Shown in pieces: positions 19,879 to 28,814 of a DNA stretch of 64,000 nt (position 1 is the stretch's first letter; each line of letters starts with the position of its first letter). Below the pieces are notes generated by a model. It ran no database searches, had not been told where the DNA came from, and saw only the letters and a program-made list of their open reading frames with translations. A program made the translations under genes and the position numbers. This DNA comes from Verrucomicrobiota bacterium (GTDB lineage: Bacteria > Verrucomicrobiota > Verrucomicrobiia > Opitutales > Opitutaceae): positions 124,001 through 188,000 of the forward strand of contig JAEYUW010000033.1 of NCBI GenBank assembly GCA_023432225.1, in the 5' to 3' direction.

Positions 19879-20433
19879 ATGTCTGAATCACCGGACAACC
19901 GTCGCGATTTTGCCGGGCTTTACCGAGCCACCGTCGCGCCGTTGCGCCGCTACCTCACGCGCCTCCTCCGCAACGAGGCCGAGGCCGAGGACATCGCCCA
20001 CGACGCCTACATGCGCGTCTATCCGACGGTCCAGAAAGACGCCGCGGAAAAACCCGAGGCGCTCCTCTACACCACCGCGCGCCGCCTCGCCATCAACCGC
20101 CTGAAGCGTCGCGCCATCTCCCCCATCGCCCCCGGCGAAGCGCCCATCGACCACACCGCCGCCGCCCAGCCCGGCGTCGCGCAACAAGTCATCGCCCGCC
20201 AGGAACTCGCCCGTCTCGAAGCCGCCATCGCGCAGCTCCCGGAGGGCTGCCGCACCGTGTTGCTCCTCCGCAAGGTCGAGTTGCTCTCCCACCAGGAAAT
20301 TTCCGACCGCCTCGGCATCGCCATCAGCACGGTCGAAAAACAACACGCGCGCGCCCTGCGTCTCCTGCGCGCCGCGCTCGACGATTCTCCTCCCACCAAC
20401 GCCACCGCTGTCACCCCGGAGGGCGTGTCATGA
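19879..20433 (+). CDS. ECF sigma factor, FecI type
   Basis: A 184-residue protein from ATG 19879 (MSESPDNRRDFAGLYR), which gives the usual length of the family; a TTG at 19756 would add a 41-residue polar leader. Region 2 (~10-78) shows FAGLYRATVAPLRRYLTRLL, the acidic EAEDIAHDAYMRVY and a basic helix ARRLAINRLKRR. Region 4 (~113-168) has LPEGCRTVLLLRK and the helix-turn-helix LSHQEISDRLGIAISTVEKQ. The stop overlaps the next start as ATGA. The neighbouring FecR-like protein and STN-containing TonB receptor suggest cell-surface signalling in which receptor occupancy releases this sigma factor. Likely targets are this operon and possibly other receptor genes elsewhere. Confidence 0.93.
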   Translation: MSESPDNRRDFAGLYRATVAPLRRYLTRLLRNEAEAEDIAHDAYMRVYPTVQKDAAEKPEALLYTTARRLAINRLKRRAISPIAPGEAPIDHTAAAQPGVAQQVIARQELARLEAAIAQLPEGCRTVLLLRKVELLSHQEISDRLGIAISTVEKQHARALRLLRAALDDSPPTNATAVTPEGVS

Positions 20434-21431
20434 ATCCACACCACGAACACTTCGATCCCGCCGTCGACGAGCAAGCCGCACTCTGGGCCGCCAAGCTCGA
20501 TGGCTCCGTCCTCACCGCCAGCGAACGCACCGCGCTCGACACGTGGCTCGCCGCCGCTCCCACGCACCGCGTCGCGCTCTCGACCTATTGCCAGTTTTCC
20601 GCCGACCTCGAACAGCAGTTGCCGTTGCTGGCAGGCATCCCGGACACGCCGGTGGAAACCAACCGCGAGCTTACGACTGCCCGTCCGCGCCCCGGGTTGT
20701 TCCGACCGATGTGGGTCGGAGCAATGCTCACCGCGGCCGCGGCAGCCGTCGCGGTCATCCTCTGGACCGGCCACACCACGCCGCCCGCCGCCACCGAGTT
20801 CGCCACCGCCGCCGCGCAGCGCCAGTCCATCGCGCTCGCCGAGGGCTCGCGCATCGAGCTGAACGCGCACACGCAACTCACGGCCACGCTCAGCGCGACC
20901 GAACGCCGCGTCCGCCTCGCGCGCGGCCAGGCGTTCTTCAGCGTCGCCAAAGATCCGGCCCGCCCGTTCTTCGTCGAGACGCCCGGCGGCACCGTCCGCG
21001 TCACCGGCACGCAATTTGACGTGCGCGCCGACGACATCACGCCGTTCCAAGTCACCGTGCTCGAAGGCTCCGTGCAGGTGCAGCCCGGCCACCCCGACGC
21101 CACCAAGCCGCTCGCGCTGGCCCCCGGCGAGCAATACGCCGCCGACACCGTGCGCACGCTCAGCACCAAGGAACTCGACGCTTATCTCGCCTGGCGCGAC
21201 GGCCGGATCGTGTTCGACCGCGCGCCGCTGCGCGATGTGCTCGCGGCTTTTGCGCGCCACCACGACCGCGTGATCACCGCCTCACCCGCCGCCGCCGCCG
21301 AGCGGCTCACCGGCAGTTTCAACCTCGATAACCTGCCGCAGTTCCTGGAAGGACTGTCGCAAGCGCTCGACGTCACCGTTTCACGCGACGCGCACGGAGA
21401 CGTGCACGTTACCCTCGCCCACGAACGCTGA
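20430..21431 (+). CDS. FecR-type anti-sigma/sigma regulator
   Basis: A 333-residue single-pass membrane protein. ATG 20430 overlaps the sigma stop by four bases and has a clear GGAGGG site just upstream, one of the few in the window. Residues 1-90 are cytoplasmic with the FecR N-terminal pattern (AALWAAKLDG...ERTALDTWLAAAPTHRVAL). A membrane helix lies at ~94-112. The periplasmic FecR domain (~120-235) includes GSRIELNAHTQL, RLARGQAFFSVAKDPARPF and VTGTQFDVR. The last ~80 residues (YLAWRDGRIVFDRAPLRDVL onward) form an STN-like/DUF4974-type tail. It should hold the sigma factor inactive until signalled by the receptor encoded three bases downstream. Confidence 0.93.
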   Translation: MNPHHEHFDPAVDEQAALWAAKLDGSVLTASERTALDTWLAAAPTHRVALSTYCQFSADLEQQLPLLAGIPDTPVETNRELTTARPRPGLFRPMWVGAMLTAAAAAVAVILWTGHTTPPAATEFATAAAQRQSIALAEGSRIELNAHTQLTATLSATERRVRLARGQAFFSVAKDPARPFFVETPGGTVRVTGTQFDVRADDITPFQVTVLEGSVQVQPGHPDATKPLALAPGEQYAADTVRTLSTKELDAYLAWRDGRIVFDRAPLRDVLAAFARHHDRVITASPAAAAERLTGSFNLDNLPQFLEGLSQALDVTVSRDAHGDVHVTLAHER

Positions 21432-21434
21432 CGC

Positions 21435-24400
21435 ATGCCCCGGCCCGCCGCCCTGCTCCGACGACTGGCCGCCGGCACGATGCTCGTGCTCGCCGCATCG
21501 CTCGTCGCCACTCCCATCGAGTTTCATCTCCCCGCGCAGCCGGCGGCCGACGCCCTGCTGGCCTTCTCGCAACAGGCGAAAGTCGACGTGTTGTTTCCGT
21601 CCGACGAAATCGGCACCGCCCAGTCCAACGCGGTCGAGGGCACGCTCGAACCCGAAGCTGCGCTGGCTCGCCTGCTCGCCAACACCGGCTTCGCCGCCCG
21701 CCGCTATGCGGGCGGCAAATACGTCGTCCGCTCCGTCAAACAAACGACCGGCACGATCACCGGCCGCCTCCTGCTCGCGCACGGCGAGCCCGCCGCCGGC
21801 ATCTCGATCGCGCTCGCCGGCACGCGGCTCGCCGCGGTCACCGACACCGGCGGACAGTTCCATTTTGCCTCGGTGCCAGCCGGCCGGCATCAACTCTTTG
21901 CCCACGCCGCCGGTTGGCAACCGCTGCGCATCGACAACATCGAGGTCGAAGCCGGCCGCATCTCGCAACTCGCCGACCAGCGCTTCCAGCCTGCGCGCGA
22001 ACTCGAGACGCTTGAACCCTACATCGTCCAAGGCCGCTCCGCCCGCCTGCGACCTCTTGACGACAGCGCCGCGTTGCTCGGCCCGCGCCGTGCCACCGGT
22101 AACCTCGACCTCCCGCGCGGCGAGAACGACGCGCTCCCCTATACGATCTACACGCGCGAGCAAATCACCCGCAGCGGCGTCGTCGCGCTGAACGAATTCC
22201 TCCAGCGCGCCATCCTCGAAGGCGACGCCGCCGCGCGCCCGCCGGAGCAGAGCGGCGCGTTCGATCTCAACCAAGGCATCGCCGGCAGCACCAACCTCAA
22301 GCTCCGCGGCTACGGCGAAAACGAAACCGTGATCCTCATCAACGGCCGCCGCCTGCCCGAGGTGCAGACGAGCGTCGGGCAGACGCAGCCGGCCGACGTG
22401 AACTTCATTCCGCTCTCACTCATCCAGCAGGTCGAGGTCCTCCCCGCCTCCGCCTCGGCTATCTACAGCGGCAATCCCGTCGGCGGCGTCATCAACATCG
22501 TGCTGCGCCCGGACGTCACCGCCACCGAGGTCAACGCCACCTACACCAACGCCGCCGCCGGCTACGATGCTCCGCAGACGTCGTTCTCGCTGCAACACGG
22601 CCAGTCTCTCCTCGACAACAAACTCCGCGTGCGCCTCAACGCCGTGCTCACGGCTTCGGAACCGCCCACGGAAGCCGAACTCGGTTTCCGTCGCCGCCAC
22701 GATCGCTCGCTCAACGTTCCGCAGGACTCGCTCTACCGCGCCACGCCGAACGTGCGCAGCGCCGACGGCTCGCCGCTTTTCGGCGCCGGCAGCGCGAGCT
22801 TCACGTCGGTCGCGCCCGGCGCCGACGGCAACGGCGGCCTCGCGGTGTTCAATGGTCGCGCCGGCGTCGCGCAGCGTGATTTCTACGATTCACCCGCGGG
22901 ACTCTCCGCTTCGCCGCTGACGTTCGATTCCCCCTACGGCCGCCGCCAGCGGCGCGAGGCGTTCTTCGGTTCAGTCACCTACGATCCGTGGCCGTGGATT
23001 CAGGTCGGCATCGACGCCACGCACTCGCGCACCGTGATGAACCGCGGGCTCGACGTGCTCACCGGCAACCTGACGCTCGCGCCCACTTCGCCATTCAATC
23101 CGTTCGGCCAACCGGTGGACATCACGCTGCTCGAAACCGCTCCGTTGCTCGGCGAAAACTACAGCGAGGCCCGCATCGATTTCTCTTCCGCGGTGGGCGG
23201 CATCCTGCTTCGCCTGCCGCGCGACTGGCGCGTCTCGGCCGACGCGCAGGTCTCGCGCAACGTGGTCAAATACCGCGGCCTCTCCGCCTCCGATCCCGAG
23301 CGCTGGCAGGCGCTCGTCGATCAAGGCCTCTACAACCCGCTGCGCGACACCCAACGTTTCGAACCGCCGCAGGCCTTCTACGATTCCGTGCTCATCTATC
23401 GCGGTGGCCGCGATCGCTTCGTCACTCTCGGCGATTATCGCACCCTCGACGTTTCCGCCCGCGTCACGAATCAGGAGCTGAGTCTCCCCACCGGCCGCGC
23501 CAGTCTCATCGCTGGCGCCGACTACCGCATGCTGCGGCTCGAGGATTACACCGAGCAGGACTTCTACGCCGACGGCACGCCGGCCGACGGACCGAACATC
23601 CGCGAGGGTCGCCAACTCGAGCGCTACAGCTTCTTCTCCGAGCTCCAGGCACCGTTGCTTCCTTCGCGCTGGTTGCCGAAATGGCTGCGCCAAGTCGAAG
23701 CCGACGTCGCCGTCCGCTACGTCGCCTCCGATCAATCCAACGAAGTGAACACGGTCCCGACCTTCGGCCTGAAGGCGGGCTTCGCCGGCGGCCTCACGTT
23801 CCGAGGCAGCGTGACTTCCTCGAAGCGCTTCCCCACGCCGCAACTCAGCCGCGGCGTGGCCAGCCCCGGCGGACCGGGCGGCGGCGTGAACCAGCAGTTC
23901 ATCACCGACCCGCGGCGGAACAACGAAACCTACCTCACGCAAATCGACGACGACGTGAACCTGCTGCTCCCGCCCGAAGACGCGGTCACGCAAACCGCGG
24001 GATTCGTCTTCGAGCGGGGCGACACGCACCATTTCCGCGCGTCGCTCGATTTCATCGATACGCGCAAAACCAACGAGATCCTCGCGCTCACCAAGGACGA
24101 CACGCTCACGCTTGAGACGTTGCTGCCCGACCGCGTCGAGCGCAGCGCCCCCGAGGCCGGCGAGACCGTCGGTCGCGTGACGCGCCTGATCGTCGGCAGC
24201 ATCAACGCCTCCTCGCGCCACTCGCAAAACTGGACGCTCGCGCTCGACTACGCCTGGACGGGAATATTCGGCGGCACGCTCGAGACGCGCGGACGTCTGC
24301 TCTACTACCAGCGTTATCAGCGGCAGGTGTTCTCCAACTCGCCGACGATCGACCAGCTGAATCATCCTGACGGCACCGCGCCCGGCCTGCTGCGTTACCG

Positions 24401-24737
24401 CGCCAATTTCGGCGCCGGCTGGTCGAACCGCACTTATGGCTTCGGCCTCGACGGCCAGTATTTCCACTCCCGTCTGTTGCCATCCACCCAATGGATTCAG
24501 CAAGGCGAACGGCGCGTTCGCGCCTACTGGCAATTCGATGCCTACGCCCAAGCCGACCTCGTGCGCTTGCTACAGCTGAAAACGAAGCGCTACGGCCTGC
24601 GCCTGCAGGCCCGGGTGAACAACCTCTCCGGCTTCGACTACCCGAAATTTGTCGGCGACGACGCCGGCGCCGGCGTGCAGCCCTACGGCGACTGGCGGGG
24701 GCGAACGTATTCACTGTCGCTGACGGCCACGTTCTGA
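21435..24737 (+). CDS. TonB-dependent receptor with STN and carboxypeptidase-regulatory-like domains
   Basis: A 1100-residue outer-membrane receptor three bases after the FecR gene. Residues 1-~26 are a signal peptide (LVLAASLVA). An STN signalling domain spans ~28-98 (IEFHLPAQPAADALLAFSQQ), followed by a CarboxypepD_reg-like fold (~105-180; GTITGRLLLAHGEPAAG). A TonB-box-like LETLEPYIVQGR lies at ~190. The plug (~225-360) includes LKLRGYGENETVILINGRR and VLPASASAIYSGNPVGGVIN. The remainder is a 22-strand-type barrel ending in Phe (SLSLTATF). The STN domain and upstream sigma/anti-sigma pair indicate a transducing receptor. The ligand is unknown; a siderophore or oligosaccharide would both fit the family. 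Confidence 0.94.
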   Translation: MPRPAALLRRLAAGTMLVLAASLVATPIEFHLPAQPAADALLAFSQQAKVDVLFPSDEIGTAQSNAVEGTLEPEAALARLLANTGFAARRYAGGKYVVRSVKQTTGTITGRLLLAHGEPAAGISIALAGTRLAAVTDTGGQFHFASVPAGRHQLFAHAAGWQPLRIDNIEVEAGRISQLADQRFQPARELETLEPYIVQGRSARLRPLDDSAALLGPRRATGNLDLPRGENDALPYTIYTREQITRSGVVALNEFLQRAILEGDAAARPPEQSGAFDLNQGIAGSTNLKLRGYGENETVILINGRRLPEVQTSVGQTQPADVNFIPLSLIQQVEVLPASASAIYSGNPVGGVINIVLRPDVTATEVNATYTNAAAGYDAPQTSFSLQHGQSLLDNKLRVRLNAVLTASEPPTEAELGFRRRHDRSLNVPQDSLYRATPNVRSADGSPLFGAGSASFTSVAPGADGNGGLAVFNGRAGVAQRDFYDSPAGLSASPLTFDSPYGRRQRREAFFGSVTYDPWPWIQVGIDATHSRTVMNRGLDVLTGNLTLAPTSPFNPFGQPVDITLLETAPLLGENYSEARIDFSSAVGGILLRLPRDWRVSADAQVSRNVVKYRGLSASDPERWQALVDQGLYNPLRDTQRFEPPQAFYDSVLIYRGGRDRFVTLGDYRTLDVSARVTNQELSLPTGRASLIAGADYRMLRLEDYTEQDFYADGTPADGPNIREGRQLERYSFFSELQAPLLPSRWLPKWLRQVEADVAVRYVASDQSNEVNTVPTFGLKAGFAGGLTFRGSVTSSKRFPTPQLSRGVASPGGPGGGVNQQFITDPRRNNETYLTQIDDDVNLLLPPEDAVTQTAGFVFERGDTHHFRASLDFIDTRKTNEILALTKDDTLTLETLLPDRVERSAPEAGETVGRVTRLIVGSINASSRHSQNWTLALDYAWTGIFGGTLETRGRLLYYQRYQRQVFSNSPTIDQLNHPDGTAPGLLRYRANFGAGWSNRTYGFGLDGQYFHSRLLPSTQWIQQGERRVRAYWQFDAYAQADLVRLLQLKTKRYGLRLQARVNNLSGFDYPKFVGDDAGAGVQPYGDWRGRTYSLSLTATF

Positions 24738-24773
24738 GCGGCCCGGCCGCGCCGGATTTTTTGCGCCGCGAAA

Positions 24774-24783
24774 TAGCGGGTCC
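24774..24783 (+). promoter_or_regulatory. Second copy of decamer TAGCGGGTCC
   Basis: Same ten bases as upstream of the sigma gene at 19735, here 37 bases after the receptor stop and before a hairpin cluster. It could be a regulatory element, part of a repeat, or chance. Confidence 0.2.
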
Positions 24784-24799
24784 AAGCCCCCGCGCTGTC

Positions 24800-24914
24800 G
24801 TAGCGGACATCCGAGCCGGCCGGATCCGGCCGGCTCGGCAGTGTTCAGTAGGGTCCCGCTCCTGCATCGGCGCTTCGGCTGGCCCAGGCCGACAACGCCG
24901 GTGCAGGAGCCGGG
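24800..24914. repeat. Composite hairpin repeat (REP-like)
   Basis: Starts GTAGCG. It contains a perfect 28-bp palindrome at 24811-24838 (arms ccgagccggccgga). A second imperfect inverted repeat has arms at 24855-24872 and 24896-24914 (cccgctcctgcatcggcg against cgccggtgcaggagccggg, one mismatch and one indel), enclosing a smaller hairpin cggctgg-ccc-aggccg. It fills most of the 257-bp gap between the receptor and the next membrane gene. It belongs with the other GTAG-ended repeats of the window and may also end receptor transcription. Confidence 0.6.
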
Positions 24915-24994
24915 ATTTCTCCGATCTATCGCCGTAATTTTTCTCTGGCGCGCGGATTCATCGCCCGGGTAGTTCTCTGCGCCGGGCCAATGGA

Positions 24995-27517
24995 ATGCTA
25001 CACTCCCTCTTCTTCACTCTCGATACCCATCCGGGAATCTATTGGGGCTTCGCTTGGCCAGCCATGGCGCTCCTGCTCGCGTGGGCGTTGGCGCCCCATT
25101 TTCGTGCGACTGCACCGTATGGGCGGTCTCCGTGGTTCGGCGCGTTAGCGATCACGCTGACGCTGCTGGCATGGCGATGGCCGTGGCTGCTGGCGGCATC
25201 GGAATTCAATCCCGATGAAGGCCAGATCATCGGCGGGGCCATGGCGCTCGCGCGCGATCCCGTCTTCTGGCGCTCGGTCGACGGCACGACCTCCGGACCG
25301 CTGAACTATTACGTGCTGCTACCGATCGCGTGGCTCGGGCTGCCGCTCGATTTCTTCACCGGTCGACTAGCCGGCCTGTGCATGGCGGGCGGCGGCGGCT
25401 TTGCCCTTTATTGCGCCCTGCGACGAATCACGGAGGAGCCGGTCGCCCGGCTCGGCGTGCTGCCGCCGGTCCTGTTCTTCGCAACGACGATCGATCCCGA
25501 TTTTTTCCACTACTCCTCGGAGCATGTCACGCTGCTGCTCGGTCCGGTTTCGCTCTGGCTGATCGTGCGCTACCGGACGGATGCCGCCGGCGGTTTGTGG
25601 AATCTGCGCTTTGCGGCGGTGGCGGCGGGCGCGATTCCCTGGGCCAAGCTGCAAGGCGTGCCGATCGCCGGCGTCTTGTTGCTCTGGATCGCCTGGCTCG
25701 CGTGGTCGTCGGCCACCGCGGTAACCGCACGCATCACTGCGCTGATCAGCGTCACGTTGGCCGGCCTGGCGGCGTCACTGACCTTCGCGGTCATGACGGC
25801 ATGGACCGGGGTGTTCGAGGTGATGCTCCATCGCTACGTGCTGCAAAACGCAGCCTATGTCGACGCGACGGCCAACCTGCCGTCCTCACTGCCCGGTCTG
25901 TTGCGACGCGCGACAGAGTTCGGACAATTCACCGCGCTCCTCTTGATCGCAGCCGTGCTGGCGGTGGGCGCGAGCGTCGCACTCGGTCGGCAAAAACGCT
26001 GGCCAAGCGAGTTGTTCTGGGTGGCCGTGGTGTGGCTTGGCGCGGCGACGTTCGCGATCGCGGTGCCGCGCCGTGAGTTTCTCCACTACCTGCTGCTCGC
26101 CGTGACGCCGTTGGCGTTGCTCGCGGCGACGGCGCTGAAAGAGTGCTGGCGCGGCTTTGGACCGAATGGGCGGAGAGCGCTGTTGGCGGGTTTTGTCGTG
26201 ATGGGTTTTGCGGCGCCACTCGCTTGGCGGGCCCAACACGGAGTGCCTTTCATGATCGGCGGCTTGCTCGATCAGTGGCAGCGGCCGGCGCACGGAGACG
26301 GCGCCATCCTCCGGGCGCTGCGCCGCCCGGGCGATACACTCGCGATTTGGGGCTGGTCCGCTCGCACCTACATCGAGGCCGGCATGCCCCAGGCCACTCG
26401 GGACACGCACACGTTCTGGGCCACCAGCGAGCAACCCGGCCACGACCCGATTCGCCAGGTTTTTCTCGCCGACTTCCGCGCCGCACTTCCTCCGTTTTTC
26501 GTGGATGCGATCGGTGAAGGCGCCTTCTTCTACACGGATCGCAACAAATACGGGCATGAGCACTTTCCCGAACTCGCGGCGGAGATCCGGCGTCACTACA
26601 CTGCGTTGATCGACCTCGGCTTTTCGCGCGTGTATATCCGCAACGACCGCTGGGCCGATCAACCGCTCACGCCCGCCGAAGCGTCGAATCTGGCGGCACG
26701 TGCACGCCAAATCGAGTCACCGCCCGGAGTTCCCTACGAAATGACCCTCGTCGATGGAGCGCATTTCGAGACGCTTGAAGGCCACCGGGCAGTCGTTTTG
26801 CCGGCTCCGGCGCGAGCCTACTGCATTCTCGACCCGTCGACGCGAGCGCTGGATCTCGCCGTGCGTTTCCATCCCCGCGCCTTGGCCGAGGGACATTCGG
26901 ACGGTGCAGACATCGCGATCGAGTTGGTCGACCCGCGCGGGGAGCGCCGAATTTTGCAGGAGCGCCTGGAATTCAAAGCCGGCGAACGCCTCGAGCGCCG
27001 CATCGTGCTGCCGCCGTTCGCCTACGGCACCCACGTGCAAATCCGCGCGCTCCCCGGCCCGACCTTGAACAACGCCTGGGATTGGCTGTGCATCGAGAAT
27101 CTGAGTCCCGTGCGCCGCTCGCTCTACGCCGCCGAACAGTTTCCGCATTTCAACCGCCTGCCGACCGCAACGGAATTCGACCGGGCAGAACTCGTCGGCA
27201 CGGACGCCCCGGCCCTCCTGCGCGCGACAGGGCCCGTTAAGCTCGAGTTTAACCTCACGCCGTCCGACCGGCATTTGACAGTCGCGTTGAAGCCGATGAA
27301 TCCGAGCGAGGTCGAGTTGGTCGTCGAGCGCGTCCGCGCGAACGGCACGCGCGCCATCCTCGCCCGGAGCGATCTGGCCGGACTGCCACGACGCGACGGA
27401 ATAGCGCAGATCAATTTGCCGTTGCCGGCCAATCAGCCTGGAGACCGTCTCTGTGTCACTCTGCACGCCCGCACGACCGCAGCGGCGGTGGAGTTCGCGA
27501 GCGTGGCAATTCAGTGA
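24995..27517 (+). CDS. GT-C-like membrane protein (paralogue of the 28815 gene)
   Basis: An 840-residue protein from ATG 24995. Hydrophobic segments run from ~18 to ~420. After the second comes SEFNPDEGQIIGGAMALARDPVFWRSVDG, with the acidic pair D74-E75 expected in GT39/PMT-type enzymes. ETYIEAGMP-like and WGWSARTYIEAGMPQATR regions follow the membrane domain. The soluble tail contains one clear shared beta module (~618-706: SDGADIAIEL, PGPTLNNAWDW) and a degenerate second one lacking the DW signature. The whole length aligns with the protein at 28815, and the two flank a sugar-nucleotide SDR, so the trio looks like one functional unit made by duplication. Substrate unknown. Confidence 0.8.
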   Translation: MLHSLFFTLDTHPGIYWGFAWPAMALLLAWALAPHFRATAPYGRSPWFGALAITLTLLAWRWPWLLAASEFNPDEGQIIGGAMALARDPVFWRSVDGTTSGPLNYYVLLPIAWLGLPLDFFTGRLAGLCMAGGGGFALYCALRRITEEPVARLGVLPPVLFFATTIDPDFFHYSSEHVTLLLGPVSLWLIVRYRTDAAGGLWNLRFAAVAAGAIPWAKLQGVPIAGVLLLWIAWLAWSSATAVTARITALISVTLAGLAASLTFAVMTAWTGVFEVMLHRYVLQNAAYVDATANLPSSLPGLLRRATEFGQFTALLLIAAVLAVGASVALGRQKRWPSELFWVAVVWLGAATFAIAVPRREFLHYLLLAVTPLALLAATALKECWRGFGPNGRRALLAGFVVMGFAAPLAWRAQHGVPFMIGGLLDQWQRPAHGDGAILRALRRPGDTLAIWGWSARTYIEAGMPQATRDTHTFWATSEQPGHDPIRQVFLADFRAALPPFFVDAIGEGAFFYTDRNKYGHEHFPELAAEIRRHYTALIDLGFSRVYIRNDRWADQPLTPAEASNLAARARQIESPPGVPYEMTLVDGAHFETLEGHRAVVLPAPARAYCILDPSTRALDLAVRFHPRALAEGHSDGADIAIELVDPRGERRILQERLEFKAGERLERRIVLPPFAYGTHVQIRALPGPTLNNAWDWLCIENLSPVRRSLYAAEQFPHFNRLPTATEFDRAELVGTDAPALLRATGPVKLEFNLTPSDRHLTVALKPMNPSEVELVVERVRANGTRAILARSDLAGLPRRDGIAQINLPLPANQPGDRLCVTLHARTTAAAVEFASVAIQ

Positions 27518-27631
27518 TTGCCCCGACGGCGCGGCGCGAGAGGCCCGTGCCGCGCCCGCCTGGCAGTCGCAGGGGCGGCAAACACCGGTTTCCGCTTCCC
27601 CTCGAAAATGCCGGATGTTTAGCTCGGGATC

Positions 27632-28705
27632 ATGCGTTTTCTGATTTCTGGCGTCTGCGGTTTCGTCGGCAGCACAATCGCCAAGACTCTGCTCCACTCC
27701 GGCCGCGGACATAGCGTCGCCGGTTTTGACAATTTCATCCGTCCCGGCAGCGAAACGAACCGGGCCGAGCTCAAGGCTCTCGGCGTGAAACTTTACCACG
27801 CCGATCTCCGCGCCCCCAGCGACGTCGACGCACTTCCTGATGCGGATTTCGTCATCGACGCCGCCGCCAACCCGAGCGTGCTGGCGGGAGTCGATGGCAA
27901 AACCAGCAGCCGTCAGCTCGTGGAGCACAATCTCGGCGGCACGATCAACCTGCTCGAATACTGCAAGGCCCGCAAAGCCGGCTTTGTCCTTCTCAGCACC
28001 AGCCGCGTCTACGCGATCGAGCCACTCGCGACGCTGCCGGTCGCGGTTCGCAACGGGGCTTTCGTGCCGGACGCGACGCAAACGCTGCCGCGCGGCCTGA
28101 CGCCGGCCGGGTTGGACGAAACCTACTCCACCGGTGCGCCGATCTCCCTCTACGGTGCCACCAAGCTGGCTTCCGAGGCGATGGCGCTCGAATACGGCGA
28201 AACGTTTGGCTTCCCCGTGTTCATCAATCGCTGCGGCGTGCTGGCCGGCGCCGGCCAGTTCGGCCGCGCCGACCAAGGCATCTTCGCGTATTGGATTCAC
28301 AGCTGGAAGCAGAAGCGCCCGCTGAAGTATCTCGGCTTCGGCGGACAGGGCCATCAAGTGCGCGACTGCCTGCATCCCCGCGATCTCGTCACCTTGATCG
28401 AAAAGCAGGTCTCCGCCGGCAAGATCGCCGCGAGCGAGCGGCTGATCAATGTCTCCGGCGGCGCGGTATCGGCCATGTCTTTGAAACAGTTGAGCGACTG
28501 GTGCAGCGCCCGCTTCGGCCCGCACACCGTCGTGCAGGACGGTGCTCCCCGCCCGTTCGATATCGCTTGGATCGTGCTCGACGCCATGAAGGCCGAGCGG
28601 ATCTGGGGCTGGCGCCCGGCCACGGCGACACCCCAAATCCTGGAGGAAATCGCCCGCCACGCCGAAACCAACGCCAGCTGGTTGGACCTATCGGCGCCCT
28701 TCTGA
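27632..28705 (+). CDS. Sugar-nucleotide epimerase/dehydratase SDR (TyvE-like)
   Basis: A 357-residue extended SDR from ATG 27632. The NAD motif is GVCGFVG (residues 7-13), with LSTSRVYAIEP for the Ser region and an intact Tyr-x3-Lys in SLYGATKLASEA. The regions NRCGVLAGAGQFGRADQGIF and GGQGHQVRDCLHPRDLV resemble CDP-tyvelose epimerase-type enzymes that oxidise and epimerise at C2. It differs from the SDR at 16336, which has Phe in place of the catalytic Tyr. It sits between two paralogous GT-C-like genes and probably makes or modifies the activated sugar they, or an upstream step, use. The exact nucleotide sugar cannot be inferred. Confidence 0.8.
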   Translation: MRFLISGVCGFVGSTIAKTLLHSGRGHSVAGFDNFIRPGSETNRAELKALGVKLYHADLRAPSDVDALPDADFVIDAAANPSVLAGVDGKTSSRQLVEHNLGGTINLLEYCKARKAGFVLLSTSRVYAIEPLATLPVAVRNGAFVPDATQTLPRGLTPAGLDETYSTGAPISLYGATKLASEAMALEYGETFGFPVFINRCGVLAGAGQFGRADQGIFAYWIHSWKQKRPLKYLGFGGQGHQVRDCLHPRDLVTLIEKQVSAGKIAASERLINVSGGAVSAMSLKQLSDWCSARFGPHTVVQDGAPRPFDIAWIVLDAMKAERIWGWRPATATPQILEEIARHAETNASWLDLSAPF

Positions 28706-28790
28706 CGGTTCGCGCTTCAGGGCCGTGAAGCGCGCGCCGAAAGAACGATAGATTCCCCTTGTTGCCTTACCTCTCCCACCTTCCGCGGTG

Positions 28791-28808
28791 GCAGACTAGC
28801 GTCTGCCT
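28791..28808. repeat. Small hairpin just upstream of a start codon
   Basis: Perfect 7-bp inverted repeat ggcagac-tagc-gtctgcc ending six bases before ATG 28815. In the mRNA it would occupy the ribosome-binding region. It resembles the hairpin at 981 in size and style and may be a repeat copy or a translation control element. Confidence 0.45.
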
Positions 28809-28814
28809 TGAGCC

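Noticed and set aside
22971..24551. 526-codon minus-strand open frame
   Set aside because: Antisense to the TonB-receptor barrel; composition is that of a shadow frame.
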